Below, piece after piece: positions 9,210 to 16,275 of a DNA stretch of 64,000 nucleotides. The notes below the pieces were generated by a model that did not search any database, was not told the DNA's origin, and saw nothing but the letters and a program-made list of their open reading frames with translations. The stretch lies in assembly GCA_900544765.1 (NCBI GenBank), contig UQWI01000006.1, positions 1 to 64,000 on the forward strand, in the 5' to 3' direction. The stretch comes from an uncultured Eubacteriales bacterium. Lineage in GTDB: Bacteria; Bacillota; Clostridia; Oscillospirales; Oscillospiraceae. The position numbers were made by a program, and so were the translations under genes. Position 1 is the first letter of the stretch. Each line of letters opens with the position of its first letter.

Positions 9210-9950
9210 ATGGAAAATAAAAACGGCTCCGGGGCGAGCGCTCTGGAGAAATTCTTCGCCGGAAAGGGCTTCTACATAGTCCTTTTCCTGTGCGCTGCCG
9301 TGATAGGCGTGTCCGCCTGGACGCTGCTGAGCAGGAATGAGACTGTGGATGAGAGCCTGGACGACTACAAGCCCACGATAACCGCTACGATGCCGACTGC
9401 AGAGCCGGGCTGGAACGAAGAAGAGCCCGACGACGCGGAGCAGGTAATCGCCGAGCCGCCTGATGTAGTCAGCGAGACGCCTATAGTCCAGCCGACGCCC
9501 GCCCCGACCATCGCCCCGACGCCCGCGCCAGCAGACGCCGCGCCCACGAGCTGGCTGTGGCCGGTGTACGGCACGGTTGAGACGCCGCACAGCGTAGACG
9601 CGCTGCTCTACGACACCACAATGGGCGACTGGAGAACGCACACCGGCGTGGACATAGCCGCAGACCTGGGCGCCTACGTCATGGCCAGTGCCAACGGCAC
9701 AGTTACGGATATCCGCGACGACCCGCTCTACGGCACGACGGTGGTCATAAGCCACGGCGGCGGCTACGAGAGCGTGTATTCTAACCTTGCAGCCCTGCCG
9801 ACGGTGGAGATAGGCGACACGGTCAGCGCCGGCGACACCATAGGGGCGGTCGGTACAACGGCCATCTGTGAGGCCGGCGAGGTCTACCACCTGCACTATG
9901 AGATGTACTCCGACGGTGTGGGCGTCGACCCGCAGGAGTATTTAGCCTGA
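9210..9950 (+). CDS. spoIIQ: SpoIIQ-like M23-family metallopeptidase
   Basis: 246 aa. One N-terminal membrane helix (about 21-40), a Pro/Thr/Ala-rich linker (about 57-112), then an M23 (LytM) domain. The zinc ligands are intact: HTGVD (H144, D148) and HLH (H227, H229). SpoIIQ in the forespore membrane binds SpoIIIAH across the intermembrane space during engulfment. Bacillus SpoIIQ has lost a zinc ligand, whereas clostridial versions keep it, as here. ATG at 9210 follows TTGGAGG, and a sigma-F-like promoter lies upstream. spoIIIAH is 6 kb downstream. A vegetative cell-wall endopeptidase is the alternative; the promoter favours SpoIIQ. Confidence 0.75.
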   Translation: MENKNGSGASALEKFFAGKGFYIVLFLCAAVIGVSAWTLLSRNETVDESLDDYKPTITATMPTAEPGWNEEEPDDAEQVIAEPPDVVSETPIVQPTPAPTIAPTPAPADAAPTSWLWPVYGTVETPHSVDALLYDTTMGDWRTHTGVDIAADLGAYVMASANGTVTDIRDDPLYGTTVVISHGGGYESVYSNLAALPTVEIGDTVSAGDTIGAVGTTAICEAGEVYHLHYEMYSDGVGVDPQEYLA

Positions 9951-9952
9951 GC

Positions 9953-9986
9953 AAAAATACCCGCATTTGCAAATGCGGGTATTTTT
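9953..9986 (+). terminator. Terminator, perfect 34-bp palindrome
   Basis: Two mirror arms of 17 nt (9953-9969 and 9970-9986) with a GC core CCCGCA/TGCGGG flanked by A5 and T5. Ends the spoIIQ-like gene. Confidence 0.85.
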
Positions 9987-10087
9987 GTATTTAGCGCGTG
10001 AAAGAATTTCTTGACCGGCGGCGGACTGAGATGTTATTATCTAACCATATATTAAGCCATGCGGCAATTTGAATGGAGGTATAATTC

Positions 10088-10567
10088 GTGAGTAAGTTCC
10101 TTGTCGCATATTTCTCCACAGGCGGCAACACCCGGCGCGCGGCAAAGGCCCTGGCTGGTGTGGCGAATGCCGAGCTGTACGAGATACAGCCGGTACAGAC
10201 CTATTCGCACGCCGACCTGAACTGGATGGATAAGCACAGCCGTTCTACCATAGAGATGAACGACCCGGCCTCGCGCCCGGAGATTGCAGATGAGCTGCCC
10301 GACGTGAGCGGCTACGACGCTCTGTTTGTCGGTTTCCCCATCTGGTGGTACACCTGCCCGGCCATTATTCGCACCTTCCTTGAAGGGCTCGACCTGCACG
10401 GCAAGAAGGTGATACCCTTTGCTACAAGCGGAGGCAGCGGTATAGGCAACACGGCGGAGGATATGAAGAAGTTCGCACCCGGTGCAGATATCCTGCCTGG
10501 GCGTATGCTCAACGGCCGTATAGACACGGCCGAGCTCGCCGAGTGGGTTAAAAGCCTCGGGCTTTGA
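10088..10567 (+). CDS. Flavodoxin
   Basis: 159 aa flavodoxin-fold FMN electron carrier (flavodoxin_4-like). The FMN phosphate loop is FSTGGNTRRAAKAL (about 9-22), followed by AELYEIQPVQTY. FVGFPIWWYTCPAIIRTFLE holds the aromatic residue that stacks on FMN, and FATSGGSGIGNT the third FMN loop. The start is GTG at 10088 with GGAGG upstream. Monocistronic, facing the marR gene across a shared terminator. The redox partner is not shown by context. Confidence 0.9.
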   Translation: MSKFLVAYFSTGGNTRRAAKALAGVANAELYEIQPVQTYSHADLNWMDKHSRSTIEMNDPASRPEIADELPDVSGYDALFVGFPIWWYTCPAIIRTFLEGLDLHGKKVIPFATSGGSGIGNTAEDMKKFAPGADILPGRMLNGRIDTAELAEWVKSLGL

Positions 10568-10577
10568 AACACATAAT

Positions 10578-10601
10578 AAGCGACGGCATATGCCGTCGCT
10601 T
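10578..10601. terminator. Bidirectional terminator between flavodoxin and marR
   Basis: Perfect 12-bp inverted repeat AAGCGACGGCAT/ATGCCGTCGCTT with AT-rich flanks (AATA before, TTATTATT after). Confidence 0.8.
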
Positions 10602-10604
10602 TTA

Positions 10605-11015
10605 TTATTTCAGCTTTTGCAGCTTTGCGCCGATTCTCAGGATTGCCGAGGCGTCATCGCCGCCCAGATAATCGCGCAGCTTGCGCTGGGCCTCCGTCCA
10701 CATGGGTATGGCGGCGTCCAGTGCGGACTTGCCGTCGCCGGTGAGGGCATAGGTCTTGCCGTGACCGTCCGTCTGCGTGATGAGACCGCGCGCCTCGAGC
10801 GGCCGGATATTTCTCACCATTGTGCTGCGCTCGAGGCCGACGCGCTCAGCCCAGTGCGTTATATTGGCGCTGCCCAGGCGGGAGAGGTTTATCATTAGGT
10901 AGTATTGAGGCGCGGTCAGCCCGGATGGCTTCAGCTCGCGGTCGTAGAAGTCTGAGACGGCGTTGGCGCTCCGGCGCAGGTTCGTGCAGTAGCACTCGCT
11001 TTTATAAAGTCCCAT
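10605..11015 (-). CDS. MarR-family transcriptional regulator
   Basis: 136 aa. Winged-helix MarR layout: N-terminal dimer helix, NLSRLGSANITHWAERVG, the recognition segment LERSTMVRNIRPLEARGLI, and the wing QTDGHGKTYALTGDGK. It starts 3 nt after the DUF2148 gene, so the two form an operon read from the consensus promoter at 11612-11640. The two perfect palindromes just downstream of that promoter are the likely binding sites, giving autorepression. The ligand is unknown; neighbouring redox genes make a redox or toxic-compound signal possible. Confidence 0.9.
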   Translation of the reverse strand: MGLYKSECYCTNLRRSANAVSDFYDRELKPSGLTAPQYYLMINLSRLGSANITHWAERVGLERSTMVRNIRPLEARGLITQTDGHGKTYALTGDGKSALDAAIPMWTEAQRKLRDYLGGDDASAILRIGAKLQKLK

Positions 11016-11018
11016 AAC

Positions 11019-11570
11019 TCAGTCGTGGAATATGCCGCGGTCGTAGAAGATACTCTTGCCGCTTATGGAAATGGGTATACCCAGCCAATAGCAGTTTTCA
11101 TCGGCGCAGTCCAGCTCTGCTGCTGCCCTGCCGACAGAGAACATGATGCGGTTGTCGCATTTGTTTTCGGACGCCGTCTCCGCCGCCGAGGCTACGGCGA
11201 CGCCGAGGTCGATGAACATGATGCCGCAGCGCCCGCCGGAGGCGGTACATTCGCCGCAGTTCGTAAATCCGCAGGTCCCGCAGTTGGGGACGCCACGCGT
11301 CTTTAGCTCCGCGCCTATCAGCACGACTGCGTTCGCCGCGCGGACATTATTCGCGTCGCGTCCGTACCAGGTGGGCCACTTTTCGCCCATAATCCGCTTT
11401 CCGACTTCCTCCATCTTCTCAGCTAGGCGCTCTTTGTCCTCACCGGTGAGCACAAGAGTGTGGATGGTGTCTTTGCCGTGACCCTTTGGCGCCGTGCGTG
11501 CAGCTGTGCACATGGCCGCCGCCGTTTGCAGCGCGAACTGCTGCTCGAGTTCTTTGCTGTGGTGAACCAT
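11019..11570 (-). CDS. DUF2148 ferredoxin-domain protein
   Basis: 183 aa. Cysteine-rich segment PNCGTCGFTNCGECTASGGR (about residues 95-114) resembles the iron-sulfur domain that defines DUF2148. The N-terminal AMCTAARTAPKGHGKDTI and C-terminal YWLGIPISISGKSIFYDRG are also typical. Biochemical role unknown; probably cytoplasmic redox. ATG at 11570 on the reverse strand follows AGGAGG. It is the promoter-proximal gene of a two-gene unit with marR. Confidence 0.82.
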   Translation of the reverse strand: MVHHSKELEQQFALQTAAAMCTAARTAPKGHGKDTIHTLVLTGEDKERLAEKMEEVGKRIMGEKWPTWYGRDANNVRAANAVVLIGAELKTRGVPNCGTCGFTNCGECTASGGRCGIMFIDLGVAVASAAETASENKCDNRIMFSVGRAAAELDCADENCYWLGIPISISGKSIFYDRGIFHD

Positions 11571-11586
11571 AGTTTAGCCTCCTGAC

Positions 11587-11611
11587 GTGTATATACACTG
11601 TGTATATACAC
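11587..11611. promoter_or_regulatory. Tandem perfect palindromes, probable MarR operator
   Basis: GTGTATATACAC occurs at 11587-11598 and again at 11600-11611, one base apart. Both lie between the -10 element and the DUF2148 start, where bound repressor would block RNA polymerase. Confidence 0.8.
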
Positions 11612-11640
11612 ATTATAAGACGTCACGGCCTGAGTGTCAA
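11612..11640 (-). promoter_or_regulatory. Consensus sigma-A promoter for DUF2148-marR operon
   Basis: Read on the reverse strand: TTGACA (11640-11635), 17 nt, TATAAT (11617-11612), a full consensus match. The spoIIIAA gene diverges from this region. Confidence 0.88.
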
Positions 11641-11642
11641 GA

Positions 11643-11672
11643 GTAATATTCGCCTGACGTGACGAATAGATT
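11643..11672 (+). promoter_or_regulatory. Possible sigma-E promoter for spoIIIA operon
   Basis: GTAATATT (11643-11650), 14 nt, AATAGATT (11665-11672) resembles the mother-cell sigma-E pattern (KMATATT, 14-15 nt, CATACAMT). The -10 match is imperfect. The implied transcription start falls almost on the spoIIIAA ATG. Confidence 0.4.
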
Positions 11673-11678
11673 GTCCAC

Positions 11679-12560
11679 ATGAGAGGACAAGACGGTTTTG
11701 AAAACGCTGCGGCGCTGCTGCCGGGCGACATAAGGGATGCGGCGCGGGCGCTGCCCGGTGGGCTAAAGGCGGGGGCGGAAGAATTCAGGCTGCGCACAGG
11801 CCTGCCTCCGGCGGTGCTTACGCAGGAAGGGGAGAGGGGGATGGTGCAGCGCGCCGTAACTGTGCGAGACCTGGATTCGCTGCTCGAAGCGGCTACGCGC
11901 GCCTCGGCCCACACGGCGCTTGAGAGCGTGGCGGCTGGCTTTGTCACAGTGCGCGGCGGATGCCGTGTGGGCCTGTGCGGGACGGTCAGTGAGAGCGAGG
12001 GACGCATACTTACAATCAGGCGGCTGAGCAGTGCGGTTATACGCATACCCAGGGAGGTGAAGGGCTGTGCCGGTGGGATATACCCTGCGCTGACGGACGG
12101 CGGCTTCAGGGACACGCTGATAATATCCCCGCCGGGCGCGGGCAAGACCACTCTGCTGCGTGAGCTTGTGCGCATGCTATCGAGTACATATCGCGTGGGG
12201 CTGTTGGATGAGCGCGGAGAGGTGGCCGGGGTGTGGGAGGGCGTCCCTCTCTTCAACGTAGGCCCGCAGACAGACGTGCTCACCGGAGCGGACAAGCGCC
12301 GTGGAGCGCTGATGCTTCTGCGCAGCATGAACCCGCAAATTCTGGCCATGGACGAAATAACTGCCCGCGGCGACTTGGACGCCCTGCGGACAGCAGCCGG
12401 ATGCGGCGTGCGTCTCCTGGCAACGGCCCACGCCTTTGACAGGCAGGACATGCTCAGGCGGGAGCTCTACCGCGAAATCCTCAATTGCGGCATATTCGAG
12501 CGTGTGGTCGTGATAAGTCGGCGCGGCGCGCTAAGGGAGTACGAGGTCACGGAGTTATGA
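11679..12560 (+). CDS. spoIIIAA: Stage III sporulation protein AA
   Basis: 293 aa secretion-type ATPase of the SpoIIIA-SpoIIQ channel. Walker A is SPPGAGKTTLLREL (about residue 150), followed by VGLLDERGEVAGVWEG and the Walker B region RSMNPQILAMDEITARGD, then LLATAHAFDR. The ATG at 11679 has no ribosome binding site and lies at the predicted transcription start, and no other good in-frame start follows, so a leaderless message is possible. First of eight consecutive spoIIIA genes; its TGA overlaps the spoIIIAB ATG (ATGA). Confidence 0.95.
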   Translation: MRGQDGFENAAALLPGDIRDAARALPGGLKAGAEEFRLRTGLPPAVLTQEGERGMVQRAVTVRDLDSLLEAATRASAHTALESVAAGFVTVRGGCRVGLCGTVSESEGRILTIRRLSSAVIRIPREVKGCAGGIYPALTDGGFRDTLIISPPGAGKTTLLRELVRMLSSTYRVGLLDERGEVAGVWEGVPLFNVGPQTDVLTGADKRRGALMLLRSMNPQILAMDEITARGDLDALRTAAGCGVRLLATAHAFDRQDMLRRELYREILNCGIFERVVVISRRGALREYEVTEL

Positions 12561-13060
12561 GGCTGATAGCTGCGTTTATGTTGGTGGCGGCGTCAGGGGC
12601 GTTCGGATACTCGCTGGTTCTGGCAGAAAAACGCCGTGAAAGGCTGGTAAACGGCATGATAACCAGTCTGGAGATACTGCGCAGTGAGATAAGCGCAAGG
12701 TTGAGCCCGCTGCCGGACTGCTTCCGGCTGCTCTCTGAGACTGGGCCGGAGCCCTGCAGGGACTTCTATTCCAGCCTGCTGGACACTATGGACGCCCTGG
12801 GGGAGATGGAGTTTGCTCGGCTTTGGGATGCCTGCCTCTCTGTGCAGGAACTGCCGGACGAAGCCGCCTCGGCACTGTCGGAGCTGGGTAAGAGCCTCGG
12901 GCGGTACAGCGCCCAGGAGCAGCGCTCGGCAATAGAGCGCTGTATAGAAAGGCTGAAATTCTGCTCTGCGGAGCGGCACGAAAAGTCACAACAGACCGCC
13001 CGACTCAGGCTAGGCCTGCCGCTCTGCGCAGGGGTGCTGCTGGCGGTGATTCTCTACTGA
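12557..13060 (+). CDS. spoIIIAB: Stage III sporulation protein AB
   Basis: 167 aa, from the ATG overlapping the spoIIIAA stop by 4 nt; an upstream in-frame start is rejected because it lies inside spoIIIAA. N-terminal membrane helix (MRLIAAFMLVAASGAFGYSL), helical middle (RRERLVNGMITSLEILRSEI) and a second hydrophobic C-terminal segment (LGLPLCAGVLLAVILY). This is the normal SpoIIIAB plan, related to type II secretion GspF fragments. Member of the mother-cell side of the engulfment channel. Confidence 0.93.
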   Translation: MRLIAAFMLVAASGAFGYSLVLAEKRRERLVNGMITSLEILRSEISARLSPLPDCFRLLSETGPEPCRDFYSSLLDTMDALGEMEFARLWDACLSVQELPDEAASALSELGKSLGRYSAQEQRSAIERCIERLKFCSAERHEKSQQTARLRLGLPLCAGVLLAVILY

Positions 13061-13074
13061 AGGAGGACGCGAAG

Positions 13075-13269
13075 ATGGAGGTCGACCTCATATTCCAGGT
13101 GGCGGCAGTGGGCATACTCGTCGCCGTGCTGAACATACTGCTGACCCGCTCGGGCAGGGAAGAGCAGGCCCTGATGGTGACGATAACCGGTCTCGTCATA
13201 GTTCTGGTGCTTGTGGTGCGGAAGATAAGTGAGCTTTTTACGCTCATAGGCGACCTCTTCGCGTTCTGA
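13075..13269 (+). CDS. spoIIIAC: Stage III sporulation protein AC
   Basis: 64 aa, the expected size. Two hydrophobic helices joined by LTRSGREEQALMVTITG, a conserved SpoIIIAC segment. ATG at 13075 follows GAAGGAGGACGCGAAG. Its TGA shares one base with the spoIIIAD ATG (TGATG). Integral membrane part of the SpoIIIA complex. Confidence 0.93.
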   Translation: MEVDLIFQVAAVGILVAVLNILLTRSGREEQALMVTITGLVIVLVLVVRKISELFTLIGDLFAF

Positions 13270-13655
13270 TGGATGTCGCGCTGAAAGTTTCCTGCCTGGG
13301 GCTGTGTGCGGCGCTGCTGGCCGCGCTGATAAGGAAGTCTAATCCGGAGACGGCGCTCTGCCTCGCCCTGGCCGGTGGGGCGGTGATTTTATATTTCGCC
13401 TTCAGCCTGGTGTCGCAAATAGCCGACGCGGCGCGCGAGGCCAGGGAGCTGTCGGGCCTGACGAGCGGTGTGTTTGCGCCGGTGCTCAAGTGCGTCGTTG
13501 TAGGAATCGTCTGCTCGATAGCGTCGGACGCCTGCAAGGACTCCGGCAGTGCGCAGCTGGCCTCCGCCGTAGATATGGCCGGGGCGGTGGCGGCGCTTTT
13601 CTGTGCGCTTCCGCTGTTCTCGTCCTTCCTGAATACAGTGGAGGGCCTGCTGTGA
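13269..13655 (+). CDS. spoIIIAD: Stage III sporulation protein AD
   Basis: 128 aa with four hydrophobic segments and the conserved ALIRKSNPETALCLALAGG and SDACKDSGSAQLASAVDMAG. Starts at the ATG overlapping the spoIIIAC stop and ends overlapping the spoIIIAE GTG (GTGA). Polytopic membrane subunit of the channel. Confidence 0.93.
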   Translation: MDVALKVSCLGLCAALLAALIRKSNPETALCLALAGGAVILYFAFSLVSQIADAAREARELSGLTSGVFAPVLKCVVVGIVCSIASDACKDSGSAQLASAVDMAGAVAALFCALPLFSSFLNTVEGLL

Positions 13656-14746
13656 AGCGCACAGTGATGCTCGCGCTGCTCCTTGCGATGCTGCTTGCAA
13701 TTCCGGCAAACGCCGCGCTGGACGAGGAGCAGTTCGAGCTCTTCGGGGCCGGTGAAGTGGAGGAGGCCGTGCCGGACGAGGCCCGGGATATAATAGGCGG
13801 CGTGGGTGTCGAGGACGCACTTGAGCCGCAGGGTATGTTTTCGCGTCTCTGGGACGCCGCGCTGGAAAAGCTCGGCGCTATCTGGGCCGATGCCCTGAAC
13901 GGCGTTGTCAAACTTGTTGCCATATCTGCGCTGATAGCCGCCTGCTCTGCCTTTGCCACGGAGACGTCGCAGCAGTATGTGACCCTGGCCGGATGCCTGG
14001 CCGTGGCCGTGACGGCCTTCGGCGACGCGGGCGAGTGGATAAACGCCGGGGCGGAGACAATAGAGAGCCTGAGCGAGTTTTCGCGCGCTCTGCTGCCCTG
14101 CCTGACGGCTACAGCCGCTGCCGGTGGTATGGCGGCGTCGGCGGCGGCAAAATACGCCGCGACCAGCCTATTCATGGACATATTTATAACACTGAGCAAG
14201 AGCGTACTCCTGCCTTTGGCCTACGCGCTGCTCGCCGTGCGGACGGCGGCGTCGGCGCTGGGCAGCTCGGCCCTGGACGGGGCCGGAAAGCTGATAAAAT
14301 GGGTTTGCGCGGGTCTGACAACGGCCATAATGACGGCGTTTACGCTGTATCTCAGCCTGTCCGGCGCAGTGACTGGGGCAGCGGACGCCATGACAAGCAA
14401 AGCGGCCAAAACCGCCATATCCACCGTGCTGCCGGTGGTCGGCGGGATAATTTCGGACGCCGCCGGGACTCTTGTAGCCGGAGCGGGGTTGCTGCGCGGG
14501 GCGGTGGGCGCGCTGGGCGCGGCGGTGATAGCCGCAATATGCCTGGTGCCGTTCCTGTCTCTGGGGCTGCGATATTTGCTGTACAAGCTCGCTGCTGCAC
14601 TTGCCGGATGCTTTGCGGACAAGCGCCTCGCCGACTTGATAGGTGATGTCGGCAGCGTGTTCGCGCTGGTGCTGGGCGTGACTGGGGCCTGTGCGGCGAT
14701 GCTGTTCATATCCATACTATCTGCTGTAAAGGCGGTGAGCGGATGA
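13652..14746 (+). CDS. spoIIIAE: Stage III sporulation protein AE
   Basis: 364 aa. The start is GTG at 13652, overlapping the spoIIIAD TGA; an earlier in-frame start lies inside spoIIIAD and is not used. A signal-peptide-like segment (VKRTVMLALLLAMLLAIPANAA) precedes a soluble stretch and then at least six membrane helices, with the conserved FATETSQQYVTLAGCLAV and TAISTVLPVVGGIISDAAGT. Largest membrane subunit of the SpoIIIA complex. Ends overlapping spoIIIAF. Confidence 0.94.
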   Translation: MKRTVMLALLLAMLLAIPANAALDEEQFELFGAGEVEEAVPDEARDIIGGVGVEDALEPQGMFSRLWDAALEKLGAIWADALNGVVKLVAISALIAACSAFATETSQQYVTLAGCLAVAVTAFGDAGEWINAGAETIESLSEFSRALLPCLTATAAAGGMAASAAAKYAATSLFMDIFITLSKSVLLPLAYALLAVRTAASALGSSALDGAGKLIKWVCAGLTTAIMTAFTLYLSLSGAVTGAADAMTSKAAKTAISTVLPVVGGIISDAAGTLVAGAGLLRGAVGALGAAVIAAICLVPFLSLGLRYLLYKLAAALAGCFADKRLADLIGDVGSVFALVLGVTGACAAMLFISILSAVKAVSG

Positions 14747-15228
14747 GCGCTCTGCTGGGGGATTGGATACGGGCCCTGGTGGGGGCTGCGGTGTTCTGTA
14801 CCATCGCGCTCGCGCTCTGTCCGAAGGGGAGGGCCAGGCGGGTGCTGAACATGGCCTGCGCCTGTGTAATGGCCCTGGCGCTGCTCTCACCCATAGCCGG
14901 CCTGGACATGACGGCGCTGTCAAAGGCCATAGGCCGCTACTCCGAGGCGGCGCGGGAGATAACGGATTCGGCGGAGGCCTCAGCTGAGGAGTACGAGCAG
15001 ACTGTCATAGCCCGTGAGTGCGAGGCATATATATCGGACAGGGCCGGAAAGCTCGGCGTGGAACTGAGTACGGTGCGCGTCACGCTGCGCTGGAGCGAAG
15101 AGGGCTACTGGTATCCCTGGACCTGCACTATAAGCGCTGCCGGCGGGCGGTCCGCAGAGCTCTCCGACGCCATAACCGGGGAACTCGGCATACCGCCGGA
15201 GCGCCAGAGCTGGGAGGTGGCACAGTGA
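14743..15228 (+). CDS. spoIIIAF: Stage III sporulation protein AF
   Basis: 161 aa. Two N-terminal membrane helices (about 6-28 and 36-55) with a basic loop (CPKGRARRVLN), then a soluble domain with YISDRAGKLGVELSTVRVTL and the C-terminal SDAITGELGIPPERQSWEV, the ring-building-motif-like fold seen in SpoIIIAF. Overlaps spoIIIAE by 4 nt and spoIIIAG by 4 nt. Confidence 0.9.
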   Translation: MSALLGDWIRALVGAAVFCTIALALCPKGRARRVLNMACACVMALALLSPIAGLDMTALSKAIGRYSEAAREITDSAEASAEEYEQTVIARECEAYISDRAGKLGVELSTVRVTLRWSEEGYWYPWTCTISAAGGRSAELSDAITGELGIPPERQSWEVAQ

Positions 15229-15545
15229 CTTTTTCGCTCCAGACGCTGGGCAAGTACAAATACATACTGCTCCTGCTGCTCTGCGCGCTGGTGCTGCTCC
15301 TGCTGCCGGGCGGCGGAGGGGACGGGAACACCGGAGAGGCCAGCGAGATTGAGACAAGGCTTGAGTATGTGCTCTCCGGAATAGACGGAGCCGGGCGGGT
15401 GCGTGTGCTCTGCTCCGAGGAGGGGGCGGCGGTGGTGTGCGACGGCGCGGGCAGCGCGCAGGTGCGGCTGGCCATAGTTGAAGCGGTCTCGGCCTACACC
15501 GGGCTGGGCAGCGACAAGATAACGGTGCTGACAATGGCAGAATAA
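15225..15545 (+). CDS. spoIIIAG: Stage III sporulation protein AG, short form
   Basis: 106 aa from the GTG overlapping the spoIIIAF stop (GTGA). One membrane helix (about 14-28), a short Gly-rich linker, then a ring-building domain: EIETRLEYVLSGIDGAGRVR and VEAVSAYTGLGSDKITVLTM at the C-terminus. Bacillus SpoIIIAG is about 230 residues; here the linker and the beta-sheet insertion that forms the large ring wall look greatly reduced. Identity rests on position and the two end motifs. Confidence 0.85.
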   Translation: MTFSLQTLGKYKYILLLLLCALVLLLLPGGGGDGNTGEASEIETRLEYVLSGIDGAGRVRVLCSEEGAAVVCDGAGSAQVRLAIVEAVSAYTGLGSDKITVLTMAE

Positions 15546-15558
15546 TTAAGGAGGCAAA

Positions 15559-16194
15559 ATGATGAAAAAGGCAAAGCGGAACATCCTGATAGCGACAGTG
15601 CTGGTGTTTGTCTGCGCGGCGGTGTACCTGAACTGGTCGTACAACCGTGCCGATGAATCCGAGCCGGTGGGGGCGGAGGACGGCGCGGGCGACCAGCAGA
15701 GCGTCAGCGCCGGGAGCGAGGACAGCGACTACTTCGCCCAGGCGCGTCTGACGCGGCAGACATCGCGCGATGAGGCCCTTTCGCTGCTTGAGACCGCAGC
15801 AGCCAGCGAGAGCGCGTCGCAGGAGACGATAGACGGCGCAATGGACGCAATTGCGGCCATGGCGACATGGTCTATGCAGGAGACGCAGATTGAAAACCTG
15901 CTCTTGGCGAAGAACTTTGAGGACTGCGTCGTGTATATATCCTCCGACGGTGTGACGGTGGCCGTACCGGCGCCCGTTGAAGGCCTGAGCGCGGCGAGCG
16001 TGGCGCAGATAACTGAGACCATAATCGGCGAGACCGGCTGTACAGCGGAGGATATAAGGGTGATTGAGGTCAAGGGAGGCAGTTCCGGCACGTCTATAAC
16101 AGACACAGACGAGACGGACGCCGGGGCCAAGGCCAGCCCATCTCCGTCCGCGTCCCCGGCCCCCTCCCCGAGCGCCAGCCCCGCCGCTGAGTGA
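15559..16194 (+). CDS. spoIIIAH: Stage III sporulation protein AH
   Basis: 211 aa. N-terminal membrane anchor (ILIATVLVFVCAAVYLNWSY), acidic linker, then an EscJ/FliF-like domain: DYFAQARLTRQTSRDEALSL and AQITETIIGETGCTAEDIRV. In sporulating cells it faces the forespore SpoIIQ across the septal space. The last 25 or so residues are a Ser/Pro/Ala-rich tail not usual for Bacillus SpoIIIAH. ATG at 15559 has TTAAGGAGG. Last gene of the operon. Confidence 0.93.
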   Translation: MMKKAKRNILIATVLVFVCAAVYLNWSYNRADESEPVGAEDGAGDQQSVSAGSEDSDYFAQARLTRQTSRDEALSLLETAAASESASQETIDGAMDAIAAMATWSMQETQIENLLLAKNFEDCVVYISSDGVTVAVPAPVEGLSAASVAQITETIIGETGCTAEDIRVIEVKGGSSGTSITDTDETDAGAKASPSPSASPAPSPSASPAAE

Positions 16195-16235
16195 TATGAG
16201 CGGATGGACCGCAGCCTTTGGGTCTTGAAATAGCA

Positions 16236-16261
16236 ATATCCCCGCCGAAAGGCGGGGATAT
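16236..16261. terminator. Hairpin between spoIIIAH and dinB
   Basis: 11-bp stem ATATCCCCGCC (16236-16246), GAAA tetraloop, GGCGGGGATAT (16251-16261). No T-run on either side, so it may be a weak or factor-assisted terminator for the two convergent operons. Confidence 0.6.
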
Positions 16262-16275
16262 CTGCGTTGGACTTA

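Noticed and set aside
14980-16236. 418-codon reverse frame opposite spoIIIAF-AH
   Set aside because: Arg/Pro/Ala-rich composition, covers three recognised sporulation genes, no start signals.
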